A DNA stretch of 64,000 nt. It comes from Bdellovibrio sp. SKB1291214. GTDB taxonomy: Bacteria; Bdellovibrionota; Bdellovibrionia; Bdellovibrionales; Bdellovibrionaceae. The stretch is taken from assembly GCF_002209355.2 (NCBI RefSeq), contig NZ_CP106855.1, forward strand, positions 1,550,001-1,614,000, written 5' to 3'. Of the stretch, positions 53,554-61,979 are shown one piece after another. Position numbers and translations under genes: made by a program. Position 1 is the stretch's first letter. The number at the start of each line of letters is the position of its first letter. Under the pieces are notes generated by a model, which worked only from the letters and a program-made list of their open reading frames with translations, did no database searches and had not been told where the DNA came from.

Positions 53554-55956
53554 TTAAGTTTCTCGATAAGAAGTAACGAGGACTTGACGCGGCTTGCTGC
53601 CATTGGCTGGTCCCACCACGCCTTCTTTTTCGAACACTTCAATCATCCGCGCAGCACGTGGATAACCTAAACGAAATTTACGTTGAATCAATGAAGCTGA
53701 TATTTCCTTCTGCCCAGAGGCCCAAGACAGGATTTCATCATAACGTTCATCATATTCTTCCTCGCCGAATCCACCACCGTCATCGCCACCAGATTCAGCC
53801 CCGTCGCCAGCGAATCCATCAAGTGCTTTCATTGCGAGTGGGTCATACTCTGGTTCACCTTGCGATGCCCAATGTTTTACGACATTAGCAATCTCAGCAT
53901 CCTTCAGATAAGGACCGTGGTGTCGCGTTGGTTTACCAATTCCTGGAGCTTGGAATAACATGTCACCATTCGGAAGCAAACGTTCCGCACCAGAATCATC
54001 GATAATAATTCTGGAATCCATTTTCGAAGCCACCTTCAAAGCAACACGACCCGGAATATTGGTTTTAATCAAACCAGTCACGACGTCTTTACGCGGAGAC
54101 TGAGTTGCTAAGATCAAATGGATTCCGCAGGCACGAGCTTTTTGTGTCAGACGCTGAATCGGTTCTTCGATATTTTGTTTTTCAGTGATCATCAAGTCAG
54201 CCAACTCATCAACTACGATCACCACGTATGGAAGTGGTTGGTAGTAGTATTGATCCAGTTTTGCTTTGCCTTCCTCGAGCTCTTGATTGATTTTTTCATG
54301 CTGCTCAATTTCGTCTTTAGAAAGACCGCCAGTCTTTTCATTGAACGCTTCAATCTTACCAACACCGAACTTTGATAAAGATTTATAACGTTTTTCCATT
54401 TCACGAACCGCCCACTTCAAAGCGGTTGCCGCTTTCTTGGGTTCAGTTACGTGAGGAATTGCCAAATGCGGAACTGTCGCAAACGGAGCCAAGTCGACCA
54501 TTTTGGGATCGATCAAAACCAAGCGCAAAGTTTTAGGGGAGTGGCGGAATAGCAAACCGGTGATGATAGAACCCACAAACACCGACTTACCAGAACCCGT
54601 CGTACCCGCGATCAACAAGTGAGGCATCTTGCGCAGATCAACCACTTTTGGTTCGCCATCAACTGTGCGACCCACAGCCATCGGCAGTGCTAAATCCTCG
54701 CTCCAGAATGAATCTTCGGCGATCAAATCTTTGTAATAAACTGTTTCACGCTTTAAGTTTGCTGTTTCGATACCAACAACATCAGTGCCCGGGATGTGAC
54801 CAACCACACGCACGGATTCCGAAGATAGTGCTAAGGATAGGTCGTCTTCGAGCTCTGAAATTTTGGAAATTTTAACGTCAGCGTTTGGTTTAAATTCATA
54901 CATTGTAACCAGTGGACCCGGTTTCGCATCTTGGATGGCACCTTCCACAGAGAAGTTTTTAAGCTTTTCAACCAACGCGTCGGCTTTTCTTTGGATCTCT
55001 GCCTTATCAATTTTAATACGAGAAACCGGTGGATCTTCAAGAAGCGCAAGCTTCGGCATTTCCCAGTTTTCAATGCGGCGAGGTGGTTTCGCCTTCATCA
55101 CGACTTTGCGTTTTTGCGCCATACGAAGTGCAGGAGTTTCTTCCTCCTCCTCTTCGTCCTCTTCAGCCTCTGCAAAAAGCTCTTCGTCTTCCTCTTCGTC
55201 CTCTTCCTCTTGTTCAGCAGCATCAAGGAGCATTTTCAGATCCTTGTCGTCTTCTTCCTCTTCGTCTTTGCCTACGAATTTCTTATCTGAAAGAGGGAAA
55301 GCTTTTTTAGGCTCGTCTTTTTTCTTTTCTTTTTTAGGGGCTGTTTTTTTCTCATTTGCAAACGCTCCACCAAAGATGCCAGCAAACTTTTCGCCCACCT
55401 TTTTTTTCTTAAGCATTGCCATGAAATCTTGTGGAACCTCTGCCAGCTCTTGCAAAGTTTTTTCCGAGTAGAACACCACCAGGACAGCCATGAACGTCCA
55501 CAAAATCACTTGCACGCCCGCGTAGGCGAAAGCACGCATCAATGCAGATGAAACCCCCATGCCCAACATACCGCCCAGTGCGATCTGATTTTGGAACAAA
55601 CGAGTCGTCGGCATATAGATCGAAAGAAGAGCCGCCACATCCACTATCAACAACAGAGCCCACACAAAGCGAATGTTCTTAATATTCAAAGATTCGCCTC
55701 TGAAAGCAGCCAATGCCATGCGGCCCAGACTTGCCACGATTACCCATGCCGCCAAGCCAAACAGTTGATAAAGGGCGTCGGCTAAAAAACTACCCACAAT
55801 TCCGCAGTAATTTAGGGCTTTTAGTCCTTGCCCGATAGAGTTAAGGGATGGGTCCTGAGGATTGTAGCTTACCAAAGCAAGCGTGATAAAAAGACCTAGG
55901 CCCAAAAAACAGATTGCAGTGACGTCTTGACGGAACTTTTTGAGGAATTGGTTCAT
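53554..55956 (-). CDS. ftsK: DNA translocase FtsK/SpoIIIE
   Basis: Pumps DNA through the septum and helps dimer resolution at division. 800 residues: four N-terminal membrane helices (about 15-160), a linker with very acidic low-complexity (residues 235-275, almost all Glu and Asp), then the motor with Walker A LLIAGTTGSGKSVFVGSII and Walker B VVIVVDELADLM, and a C-terminal gamma winged-helix (ILSWASGQKEISASLIQRKF ... RAARMIEVFEKEGVVG) that reads KOPS sites. Single-gene transcript divergent from queE. Confidence 0.95.
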   Translation of the reverse strand: MNQFLKKFRQDVTAICFLGLGLFITLALVSYNPQDPSLNSIGQGLKALNYCGIVGSFLADALYQLFGLAAWVIVASLGRMALAAFRGESLNIKNIRFVWALLLIVDVAALLSIYMPTTRLFQNQIALGGMLGMGVSSALMRAFAYAGVQVILWTFMAVLVVFYSEKTLQELAEVPQDFMAMLKKKKVGEKFAGIFGGAFANEKKTAPKKEKKKDEPKKAFPLSDKKFVGKDEEEEDDKDLKMLLDAAEQEEEDEEEDEELFAEAEEDEEEEEETPALRMAQKRKVVMKAKPPRRIENWEMPKLALLEDPPVSRIKIDKAEIQRKADALVEKLKNFSVEGAIQDAKPGPLVTMYEFKPNADVKISKISELEDDLSLALSSESVRVVGHIPGTDVVGIETANLKRETVYYKDLIAEDSFWSEDLALPMAVGRTVDGEPKVVDLRKMPHLLIAGTTGSGKSVFVGSIITGLLFRHSPKTLRLVLIDPKMVDLAPFATVPHLAIPHVTEPKKAATALKWAVREMEKRYKSLSKFGVGKIEAFNEKTGGLSKDEIEQHEKINQELEEGKAKLDQYYYQPLPYVVIVVDELADLMITEKQNIEEPIQRLTQKARACGIHLILATQSPRKDVVTGLIKTNIPGRVALKVASKMDSRIIIDDSGAERLLPNGDMLFQAPGIGKPTRHHGPYLKDAEIANVVKHWASQGEPEYDPLAMKALDGFAGDGAESGGDDGGGFGEEEYDERYDEILSWASGQKEISASLIQRKFRLGYPRAARMIEVFEKEGVVGPANGSKPRQVLVTSYRET

Positions 55957-56092
55957 TTAAAAAATTTACGAAATTTCGCCGACTTAGTCATGCTCAGGCA
56001 ACGCAACCTTGACTTAGGCCTTGGGGGAGGTACAAGTACAGACCGTCCCGCACCGAGTGGCGCAGGGCCTCCAAGACAAAGAGCCAGTAACA
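55957..56092 (+). promoter_or_regulatory. Structured leader upstream of queE
   Basis: CTTGGGGG near 56020-56027 can pair with CCTCCAAG near 56069-56076 (one G-T pair), enclosing about 40 bases that hold further complementary runs such as GTACAAGTAC. The downstream arm ends about 16 bases before the start codon, close to the weak AAAGAG site, so it could affect translation. It does not match known preQ1 riboswitch classes. Confidence 0.35.
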
Positions 56093-56731
56093 ATGCTTAA
56101 AATAAATGAGATTTTTTATAGTATCCAAGGTGAAACAACTTACGTAGGCGCTCCTACGGTGTTTGTGCGCACCACTGCATGCAACTTAAGATGCACGTAT
56201 TGCGATACCAAATATTCTTATTATGAAGGCGACATGCGCACGATGGAAGCGATTCATCAAGAGATCGATTCGCACAAAGCTCCGCATGTTTGTGTTACGG
56301 GTGGTGAACCGTTGTTGCAAAAAGAGGTTCACACTTTGATGAAAGAACTTTGCGACAAAGGCTACAAAGTTTCTTTGGAAACTTCTGGTTCAAAATCAAT
56401 TCAAACAGTTGATCCGCGCGTGAAAGTTATTTTGGATGTGAAAACTCCAGATAGTGGTGCAGCAAATTCTTTCTTGATGGACAACATCGGATTTTCCACT
56501 GCTAGCACGGAATTCAAATTTGTGATCTGTTCTGAAGAAGACTTCATTTGGTCTGAAAATTTCTGTCGTCAACACAAATTGTTCGAAAAATTTGTGGTTT
56601 TATACAGCCCATCATACGGCCAAGTGTCTGAACGCTGGTTGGCAGAAAAAATATTGCAGCAAAATTCATCTGCAAGGTTGCAATTGCAACTGCATAAGTA
56701 TATTTGGTCTCCCGAAACACGCGGAGTATAG
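56093..56731 (+). CDS. queE: 7-carboxy-7-deazaguanine synthase
   Basis: Radical SAM enzyme that makes the deazaguanine core in queuosine synthesis. 212 residues from ATG 56093; the frame is open 24 codons further but homologues begin with MLKINEIFYSIQGE. TTACNLRCTYCDTKY carries the CxxxCxxC cluster, TGGEPLLQ the SAM-binding GGE. Length and motifs fit the standard family. The weak AAAGAG site and a foldable leader upstream suggest control. Followed 42 bp downstream by the fis-like gene. Confidence 0.95.
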   Translation: MLKINEIFYSIQGETTYVGAPTVFVRTTACNLRCTYCDTKYSYYEGDMRTMEAIHQEIDSHKAPHVCVTGGEPLLQKEVHTLMKELCDKGYKVSLETSGSKSIQTVDPRVKVILDVKTPDSGAANSFLMDNIGFSTASTEFKFVICSEEDFIWSENFCRQHKLFEKFVVLYSPSYGQVSERWLAEKILQQNSSARLQLQLHKYIWSPETRGV

Positions 56732-56773
56732 TTTACTCCAAAACCCAAGCATTGATGTAATTCCGGGAGTTCC

Positions 56774-57073
56774 ATGACGCCGAACCTTAACAGTTCAGAT
56801 AATCTTTTTGTCGCTAATCTTCAGTCTGTAAGCTTGGAAAAGCTTGTTAAAAGCAAACTCGAAGTTCTTTTTGCTCAACAAAAAGAAGCACAAGTTGAAT
56901 TGAACGGTTTGTACAATGTTGTAATCGAGCAAGTTGAAAAGCCACTTCTGGAGCTTGCACTTCGTGCGTACAACGGTAATCAAGTTAAGACAGCTCAGAT
57001 GCTTGGCATCAATCGCAACACTCTTAAGAAGAAAATTGATAACTACAAAATTCGTGTTAAAAAATTGAACTAA
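56774..57073 (+). CDS. Fis-family DNA-binding protein
   Basis: 99 residues, the same length as E. coli Fis. The C-terminal 45 residues LLELALRAYNGNQVKTAQML and GINRNTLKKKIDNY form the Fis helix-turn-helix with its N-R-N-T-L-x-K-K recognition helix. The N-terminal 50 residues form a helical arm as in Fis dimers. Fis-type proteins bend DNA and influence supercoiling and rRNA transcription; whether this one is a nucleoid protein or a specific regulator is not known. GGGAG precedes the ATG. Probably co-transcribed with queE. Confidence 0.85.
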   Translation: MTPNLNSSDNLFVANLQSVSLEKLVKSKLEVLFAQQKEAQVELNGLYNVVIEQVEKPLLELALRAYNGNQVKTAQMLGINRNTLKKKIDNYKIRVKKLN

Positions 57074-57142
57074 TTCGTTCATAATTTACACCAGCGAGCC
57101 ATCCAGAACCACCATCACGCGCAGTCTCGCAATTTTTATTTT

Positions 57143-57163
57143 CCCCATTTTTTGGGGTTTTGT
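57143..57163 (+). terminator. Weak terminator after the fis-like gene
   Basis: CCCC, seven bases, GGGG and a T-rich end; the stem is only 4 bp. Confidence 0.4.
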
Positions 57164-57170
57164 TAAAATA

Positions 57171-57276
57171 GGTTTGATATCAAAAAGTGACAGCCACAAG
57201 GCGCAAGGCGAAGGCCCTACTGAAGGTGGGTCTACGACGAAGCAACGAAGGGGATGGCAGTTTTTCAAATCAAACC
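57171..57276. repeat. 106-bp palindromic element in the dnaB leader
   Basis: The ends GGTTTGAT (57171) and ATCAAACC (57276) are perfect complements; inside lie AAAAA/TTTTT and GCC/GGC pairs and the central GCCCTAC/GTGGGTC hairpin. The inner sequence (CACAAGGCGCAAGGCGAAGG ... CGACGAAGCAACG) is like intergenic palindromic repeats seen in several Proteobacteria. It ends 12 bp before the dnaB ribosome-binding site, so it would be part of the dnaB leader if the promoter is upstream. Confidence 0.5.
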
Positions 57277-57299
57277 GGTGTCTCACATGAGGGGTTGTT

Positions 57300-58721
57300 G
57301 TGAGTACTCGTATTCCACCACAAAATCTAGAGGCCGAGCAGTCCATTCTGGGCGGTATCATGCTTGATCGAGAAGCTCTCGACCAAGTTGGTGACGTTCT
57401 CTTTGCAGAGGACTTCTATAAGCCGGCACATCAAAAGATTTATGCTGCCATTAAAGATCTTCACAGCAAAAATCAGCCAATCGATATCATCACTGTTACC
57501 AACGTGCTTCAGGCCGAAGGTTCCATGGATATGGTGGGCGGCCCTGAGTATTTGATTGGTTTGCTTGATAAAACTATTTCCTCCGCAAACATTGCTTCGC
57601 ACGCAAAAATCGTTCGCGAAAAAAGTTTGCTTCGTAAATTGATCACGGCCAACAGCAAGTTGATCGAACGCGCTTATGATCAAGATTTCGCTGACGTTGA
57701 ATCCTTCATGGACCAAGCGGAATCAGAAATCTTCAAACTGACAGAGACGAAACAGCAAACGGGTCTTGTGGGCTCTATGGAAATCGTTAAGGCTTCCATC
57801 CAAAAGATCGAGGAGCTTTACAAACGTAAAGCTGATGTTACGGGTCTTCCAACTGGCTTCTCAGAGCTAGATAAAATGACTTCGGGTCTTCACCCAGGCG
57901 AGATGACGATCATCGCCGCTCGTCCGTCGATGGGTAAAACAGCGTTCTCTTTGAACGTTGCTCAACACATTGCTCTTCGCGCGAAAAAAGTAATCGCCTA
58001 TTTCTCTCTGGAGATGGGTAAAGAAGCCATGATGATGCGTATGTTGTCCTCTGAAGCACGCGTTAACATGAATGAGATCCGTAACGGTAAAATCCAAGAC
58101 TCTGCATGGCCTAAGCTGATTAATGCAGCCAGCGCCCTTTCAGAAGCCGGAATCTTTATCGATGATACTCCAGGGATGTCACCATTTGAGATCCGTTCTC
58201 GTGCTCGTCGTTTAAAGGCTGAACACGGTATTGATTGCATCATGATCGACTACTTGCAGTTGATGAGTATGAAACAAAAATTTTCTTCGCGTGAGCAAGA
58301 GGTTGCCGAAATCTCTAAGAGCTTAAAGTCGATTGCCAAGGAACTTCAGGTTCCTATCATCGCTCTAGCCCAGCTGAATCGTGGGGTGGAAGGTCGTGCG
58401 GACCGCAGACCTATGCTTTCTGACCTCCGTGAATCGGGATCGATCGAACAAGATGCCGACGTTATTATGATGCTTTACCGTGATGACTACTACGACAAGG
58501 AAGATCCGGAAAAAGCGGGTCATGCGGAAGTTATCGTCGGTAAACAGCGTAACGGTGCCACTGGTACAGTTAAACTTCGTTTCGACGCAAAACACTCCCG
58601 CTTCCGTGATGCTGAGCCCAGCGAGTCGGGTGGACACATTAATCCACTTCCTCCGCCGCAAGCTCCGCCTCCGATGCCAGGTGGCAGACCGAAAAACTTT
58701 GCTCCTGGCGCTCCAGCCTAG
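57300..58721 (+). CDS. dnaB: Replicative DNA helicase
   Basis: Unwinds DNA at the replication fork as a hexamer. 473 residues from GTG 57300, with GAGGGG six bases upstream. The N-terminal domain begins PPQNLEAEQSILGGIMLDRE; the RecA-like motor has ARPSMGKTAFSLNVAQ (Walker A), MIDYLQLM (Walker B), and SGSIEQDADVIM near the end. A Pro-rich tail closes the protein. Single gene, with a palindromic leader and its own terminator. Confidence 0.97.
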   Translation: MSTRIPPQNLEAEQSILGGIMLDREALDQVGDVLFAEDFYKPAHQKIYAAIKDLHSKNQPIDIITVTNVLQAEGSMDMVGGPEYLIGLLDKTISSANIASHAKIVREKSLLRKLITANSKLIERAYDQDFADVESFMDQAESEIFKLTETKQQTGLVGSMEIVKASIQKIEELYKRKADVTGLPTGFSELDKMTSGLHPGEMTIIAARPSMGKTAFSLNVAQHIALRAKKVIAYFSLEMGKEAMMMRMLSSEARVNMNEIRNGKIQDSAWPKLINAASALSEAGIFIDDTPGMSPFEIRSRARRLKAEHGIDCIMIDYLQLMSMKQKFSSREQEVAEISKSLKSIAKELQVPIIALAQLNRGVEGRADRRPMLSDLRESGSIEQDADVIMMLYRDDYYDKEDPEKAGHAEVIVGKQRNGATGTVKLRFDAKHSRFRDAEPSESGGHINPLPPPQAPPPMPGGRPKNFAPGAPA

Positions 58722-58729
58722 GATAATAG

Positions 58730-58751
58730 AGGCCACTTATGTGGCCTTTTT
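58730..58751 (+). terminator. dnaB terminator overlapping the SDR start
   Basis: AGGCCAC / GTGGCCT with loop TTAT and T5. The SDR ATG at 58739 lies across the loop and the downstream arm and its AGAGG site across the upstream arm. Confidence 0.7.
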
Positions 58752-59665
58752 CACGTTATCACCGCAGCGGCAGAGTACAGTCCTATAAACCCGTTATATT
58801 AATCACGGGTTGTTCTCACGGTATTGGATTGGAATTAGTAAAACTTCTTTACAACGAGCACCCGGAATATCGCATCGTCGCGACAGCACGAGAAAAAAGT
58901 CTTCACAAGCTTCACGATCTTTTTTTAGAAAATGATCGATTCATGATTTACAGACTGGATGTCACTCAAGAAGAAGAGCGCAAAGAACTTATCAATCACG
59001 TCAATAAAACGTGGGGTGGTGTGGATATCTTGGTGAATAACGCCGGTATCTCGTATCGTTCCGTGATTGAACACATGACAGCCAAAGATGAGCAGCTGCA
59101 AATGGAAACAAATTATCTGGGCCCCATGGGTCTGATTCGCAGAGTGATCCCTTATATGCGCGAAACGGGCAGAGGCAAAATCATCAACGTGTCTTCAGTT
59201 GCAGGAATGCTAGCAATGCCAACGATGTCTTCGTACTCCGCTTCAAAATATGCGCTTGAAGGCGCCAGTGAAGCGTTATGGTATGAGATGAGGCCGTTTG
59301 GAGTCCAAGTATCCTTGATCCAACCGGGCTTCGTGAACAGCAGCTCTTTCATGAACGTCTATCATTCAGAATTATCCGATCCTGCACACAACTGGAGCGG
59401 GCCTTACTGCGATTTCTATCAGAACATGACACCCTTCGTGGCAAAGATGATGCGCATGTCGCGATCCTCAGCACCCAAAATTGCCAAGCTCATTGTGAAA
59501 ACAATCAAAACAGAAAATCCATCCCTGTGGATTCCTGCAACGCTAGATGCAACCGTGTTTTATTATATTCGCCGATTGCTTCCGCGCAGAATTTTGCTGC
59601 CGGTGTTGTATTCCCTATTACCAAACGCCAAACACTGGGGCAAAAAACACACGAACCGCCGTTAG
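58739..59665 (+). CDS. Short-chain dehydrogenase/reductase
   Basis: 308 residues. SDR fold: ILITGCSHGIGLELV (TGxxxGIG cofactor loop), DILVNNAGISYRSV, and YSASKYALEGASEA with the catalytic Tyr and Lys; IINVSS supplies the Ser. Substrate unknown; SDRs of this layout often act on steroid- or sugar-like alcohols or lipids. ATG 58739 is the only possible start, with AGAGG eight bases upstream, but it sits in the hairpin that terminates dnaB. The stop is immediately before the NHL gene's stop on the other strand. Confidence 0.85.
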   Translation: MWPFSRYHRSGRVQSYKPVILITGCSHGIGLELVKLLYNEHPEYRIVATAREKSLHKLHDLFLENDRFMIYRLDVTQEEERKELINHVNKTWGGVDILVNNAGISYRSVIEHMTAKDEQLQMETNYLGPMGLIRRVIPYMRETGRGKIINVSSVAGMLAMPTMSSYSASKYALEGASEALWYEMRPFGVQVSLIQPGFVNSSSFMNVYHSELSDPAHNWSGPYCDFYQNMTPFVAKMMRMSRSSAPKIAKLIVKTIKTENPSLWIPATLDATVFYYIRRLLPRRILLPVLYSLLPNAKHWGKKHTNRR

Positions 59666-61504
59666 CTATTGGACCACGCCGAGTGAGTTAAATTTCTGAA
59701 TGCGTGAGTTCCCCTGGTCCACAACATAAACATATCCTTTGGGATCACAGAAAATTCCCCACGCAGAAGATAACTTTCCTGGAGTAAATCCAGAGCCGCC
59801 CCAGGATATTCCTGTCAGTGTACCTGCTGAGGAATATTCTGTAACAACGTTGTTCATGGCGTTGGATGTTAGGATGTTACCTGCTGGCGTGATCGTCATA
59901 CCAAAAACTCCACCGGAAGAACCGAACTCGGTCACCATGGTATCATTAGCAAGATTTACTTTAATAATGGTTCCTCTACTCATATCAGAGACGAGCAGGT
60001 GCCCTAGGTTGTCCAGGGCAAGTGCCCCCGGCATAGATATAGTGGCAGTACTTGTGTTGGTATCTATGCCCGTATAATCCCGCACCCAATGTCCATCTCT
60101 ATCAAACTTTTGAACTATTCCATTTGAAGCATCACCGACATAAACAGTCCCATCTCCCGCCACAGCCATGGCATAGGCATTGGTAATTAGAACGTTGTCG
60201 GATCCGTCCCATTCCGTCAGAAAATTTCCGTTCTTATCAAACTTTTCCACTCGCACTCTTGTGCCTTGGTTTAAATCTAAGACATAGATATTTCCGTCAT
60301 CATCCACGCCCACATTAAATGGAGTCGTGAATTGTCCACTTCCAGTTCCTGGAGAGCCAAAATTCATTATCCAGTTGCCTTGGGCATCGAACTTAGCAAT
60401 TCGTTTATTGCCCGAATCTACCACCACAATAAATTCGTTTTTATAGGCAGCACCCGCAGTCGGAGTTTTTAATTTACCATCACCACTGCCGCCTGTTTCA
60501 GTTTTGCTAATGAAAGTTCCATCTGTAGCAAATCGTTTGATACTACCAGACGTGCCAAGAGAAATATCTGAAACCATCAGATAGCCCGACTTATCGAAGT
60601 TCAAGGTTACTGGCTGAATAATTTGATTATCTGCAGAACCTGGCGAGCTAATGTCAGAGACATAGGATTCAGTGTTTAAATTAAATTTTTGAATTCTTGG
60701 CGTAACCTGTTCGGCCAAAAATAATTCATTACCTTTGATAGCCATAGAAAGGAGTGTTTGAGGAAACTGACCATTGCCTGTTCCCGAAGAACCAAACTCG
60801 GAAAGTTTGTTTCCAAGTCTATCGAATTTTTCAATTCTTCCCCACTCGGAATCAGCAACGTAAACGTTGTCGCTTGAGTCTATCGCCACGGCACGCATAC
60901 GATGAAAACACGCATCACAAGGCAGAGTGTGGGTCATATCGAACGTGCCCCATTTTCTTTGGAACACCCCTGAAGAATTGTAGACCCGCACTTCGCCCAC
61001 TGTCGCACCATCAGAAACCAACACGTAGATTTCATCTTGGCTGTCGATTGCAAAGGCTGCTAAACCGGGGAATTCATAGTCGTTGGATGAGCCAGAACTG
61101 CCCCATTTCAAAACAAAAGCACCGCTTGAATCAAATTTTTGAATGCGATCATTTCCAGCATCCAGGACAAATAGGTTGTCTTGTGAATCAACTAGCAGCC
61201 TTGTGACATTGGAAACTTGCCCATCACCTGTACCTGATTGAGCGACGAATGCGATTGATGCCAATGACGAGTTCAATTTCGTAATTGAACCACCCATTGT
61301 CGCATCAGCATTATAAACATTTCCGTTAGAATCTGTGGCGGTTGCGATTGAACCACCGAAATAGGCCTTTTGTTCCCCCAGGGGAAATAATCCGTCAGTT
61401 GACGGCAGCTCTGTCGTGCGACTTTTCCCAAGGACATTGATATCGAGCGAACAAGCACTCAGCGACAGCAGGGCGATGATAAGCAATCCAAAATGTACGA
61501 ACAT
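59666..61504 (-). CDS. NHL-repeat lipoprotein
   Basis: 612 residues with lipoprotein signal GLLIIALLSLSACSL (lipobox Leu-Ser-Ala-Cys). The mature part consists of about ten NHL repeats, each ending in a pattern like NDRIQKFDSSG, NKRIAKFDAQG and NSRIQKFNSLG, which build a beta-propeller used for protein or ligand binding. Surface-exposed adhesion or binding is a reasonable guess. TAGGAG precedes ATG 61504. A sigma-28-like promoter sits just upstream. Confidence 0.85.
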   Translation of the reverse strand: MFVHFGLLIIALLSLSACSLDINVLGKSRTTELPSTDGLFPLGEQKAYFGGSIATATDSNGNVYNADATMGGSITKLNSSLASIAFVAQSGTGDGQVSNVTRLLVDSQDNLFVLDAGNDRIQKFDSSGAFVLKWGSSGSSNDYEFPGLAAFAIDSQDEIYVLVSDGATVGEVRVYNSSGVFQRKWGTFDMTHTLPCDACFHRMRAVAIDSSDNVYVADSEWGRIEKFDRLGNKLSEFGSSGTGNGQFPQTLLSMAIKGNELFLAEQVTPRIQKFNLNTESYVSDISSPGSADNQIIQPVTLNFDKSGYLMVSDISLGTSGSIKRFATDGTFISKTETGGSGDGKLKTPTAGAAYKNEFIVVVDSGNKRIAKFDAQGNWIMNFGSPGTGSGQFTTPFNVGVDDDGNIYVLDLNQGTRVRVEKFDKNGNFLTEWDGSDNVLITNAYAMAVAGDGTVYVGDASNGIVQKFDRDGHWVRDYTGIDTNTSTATISMPGALALDNLGHLLVSDMSRGTIIKVNLANDTMVTEFGSSGGVFGMTITPAGNILTSNAMNNVVTEYSSAGTLTGISWGGSGFTPGKLSSAWGIFCDPKGYVYVVDQGNSRIQKFNSLGVVQ

Positions 61505-61525
61505 ATCGAGTGGCTCCTAAAATAC

Positions 61526-61553
61526 TTATCGGAGTCAAAGGAAACAGAGTTTA
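61526..61553 (-). promoter_or_regulatory. Sigma-28 (FliA)-like promoter
   Basis: On the minus strand TAAA (61553-61550), 16 bases, TCCGATAA (61533-61526), one mismatch from GCCGATAA with a spacer one base long. It would start transcription about 15 bases before ATG 61504. Confidence 0.4.
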
Positions 61554-61722
61554 GGATTTCCGTGAGAAAGTCTCAAAAATGAGCGAGGTCTGTATCGATT
61601 TGACTGGACCAAAATCCATATATTCGATTTTAGATTGAGTTAAATTTAACCCCTTGATCAAGTGGAGGGGTCGATTAGACATAGGCGCATGGATCGCGCC
61701 TAGACCGAGCATGGAGGCCGCA

Positions 61723-61926
61723 ATGGACAAGGGACTTGCCCAAGTCGTAGTGGAAGGTACAGGACTTCCCACAGACCCTGTAGCGAAAGAGCTGCAAAAG
61801 TTGATGTCTGCTCATGGCACCAACGCCGAAGAGCTTACAATGGATCAGCTAAGATCTATCATGGTGGACTATCTGAACGAGGTCTTCCTAGAGCTAGCAA
61901 ACGAAGAAGAAATCAAATCGGCATAA
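61723..61926 (+). CDS. Small acidic protein of unknown function
   Basis: 67 residues from ATG 61723, with GGAGG 5 bases upstream; an earlier ATG at 61711 is less well placed. No signal peptide; mostly helical and acidic (TVDP-like loop, then MDQLRSIMVDYLNEVFLEL). I do not recognise a family. It is divergent from the NHL gene and followed by a hairpin that mainly serves the protease gene. Confidence 0.5.
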   Translation: MDKGLAQVVVEGTGLPTDPVAKELQKLMSAHGTNAEELTMDQLRSIMVDYLNEVFLELANEEEIKSA

Positions 61927-61929
61927 AAA

Positions 61930-61953
61930 AAGGCCCCGGTTTCCCGAGGCCTT
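61930..61953 (-). terminator. Terminator of the protease gene
   Basis: AGGCCTCGG and CCGGGGCCT arms on the minus strand (one mismatch), with a T7 run at the 3' end, 27 bp after the protease stop. Confidence 0.75.
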
Positions 61954-61979
61954 CCAATTATTTTTCTAAGTATGAATTC

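Noticed and set aside
54863-55471. Long plus-strand open frame rich in Ser opposite ftsK
   Set aside because: It is the mirror image of the Glu/Asp-rich FtsK linker and has no ribosome-binding site or family features.
55960-55985. Sigma-28-like promoter before queE
   Set aside because: TAAA-N16-GCCGACTT has three mismatches in the -10 element, which is too weak to support.
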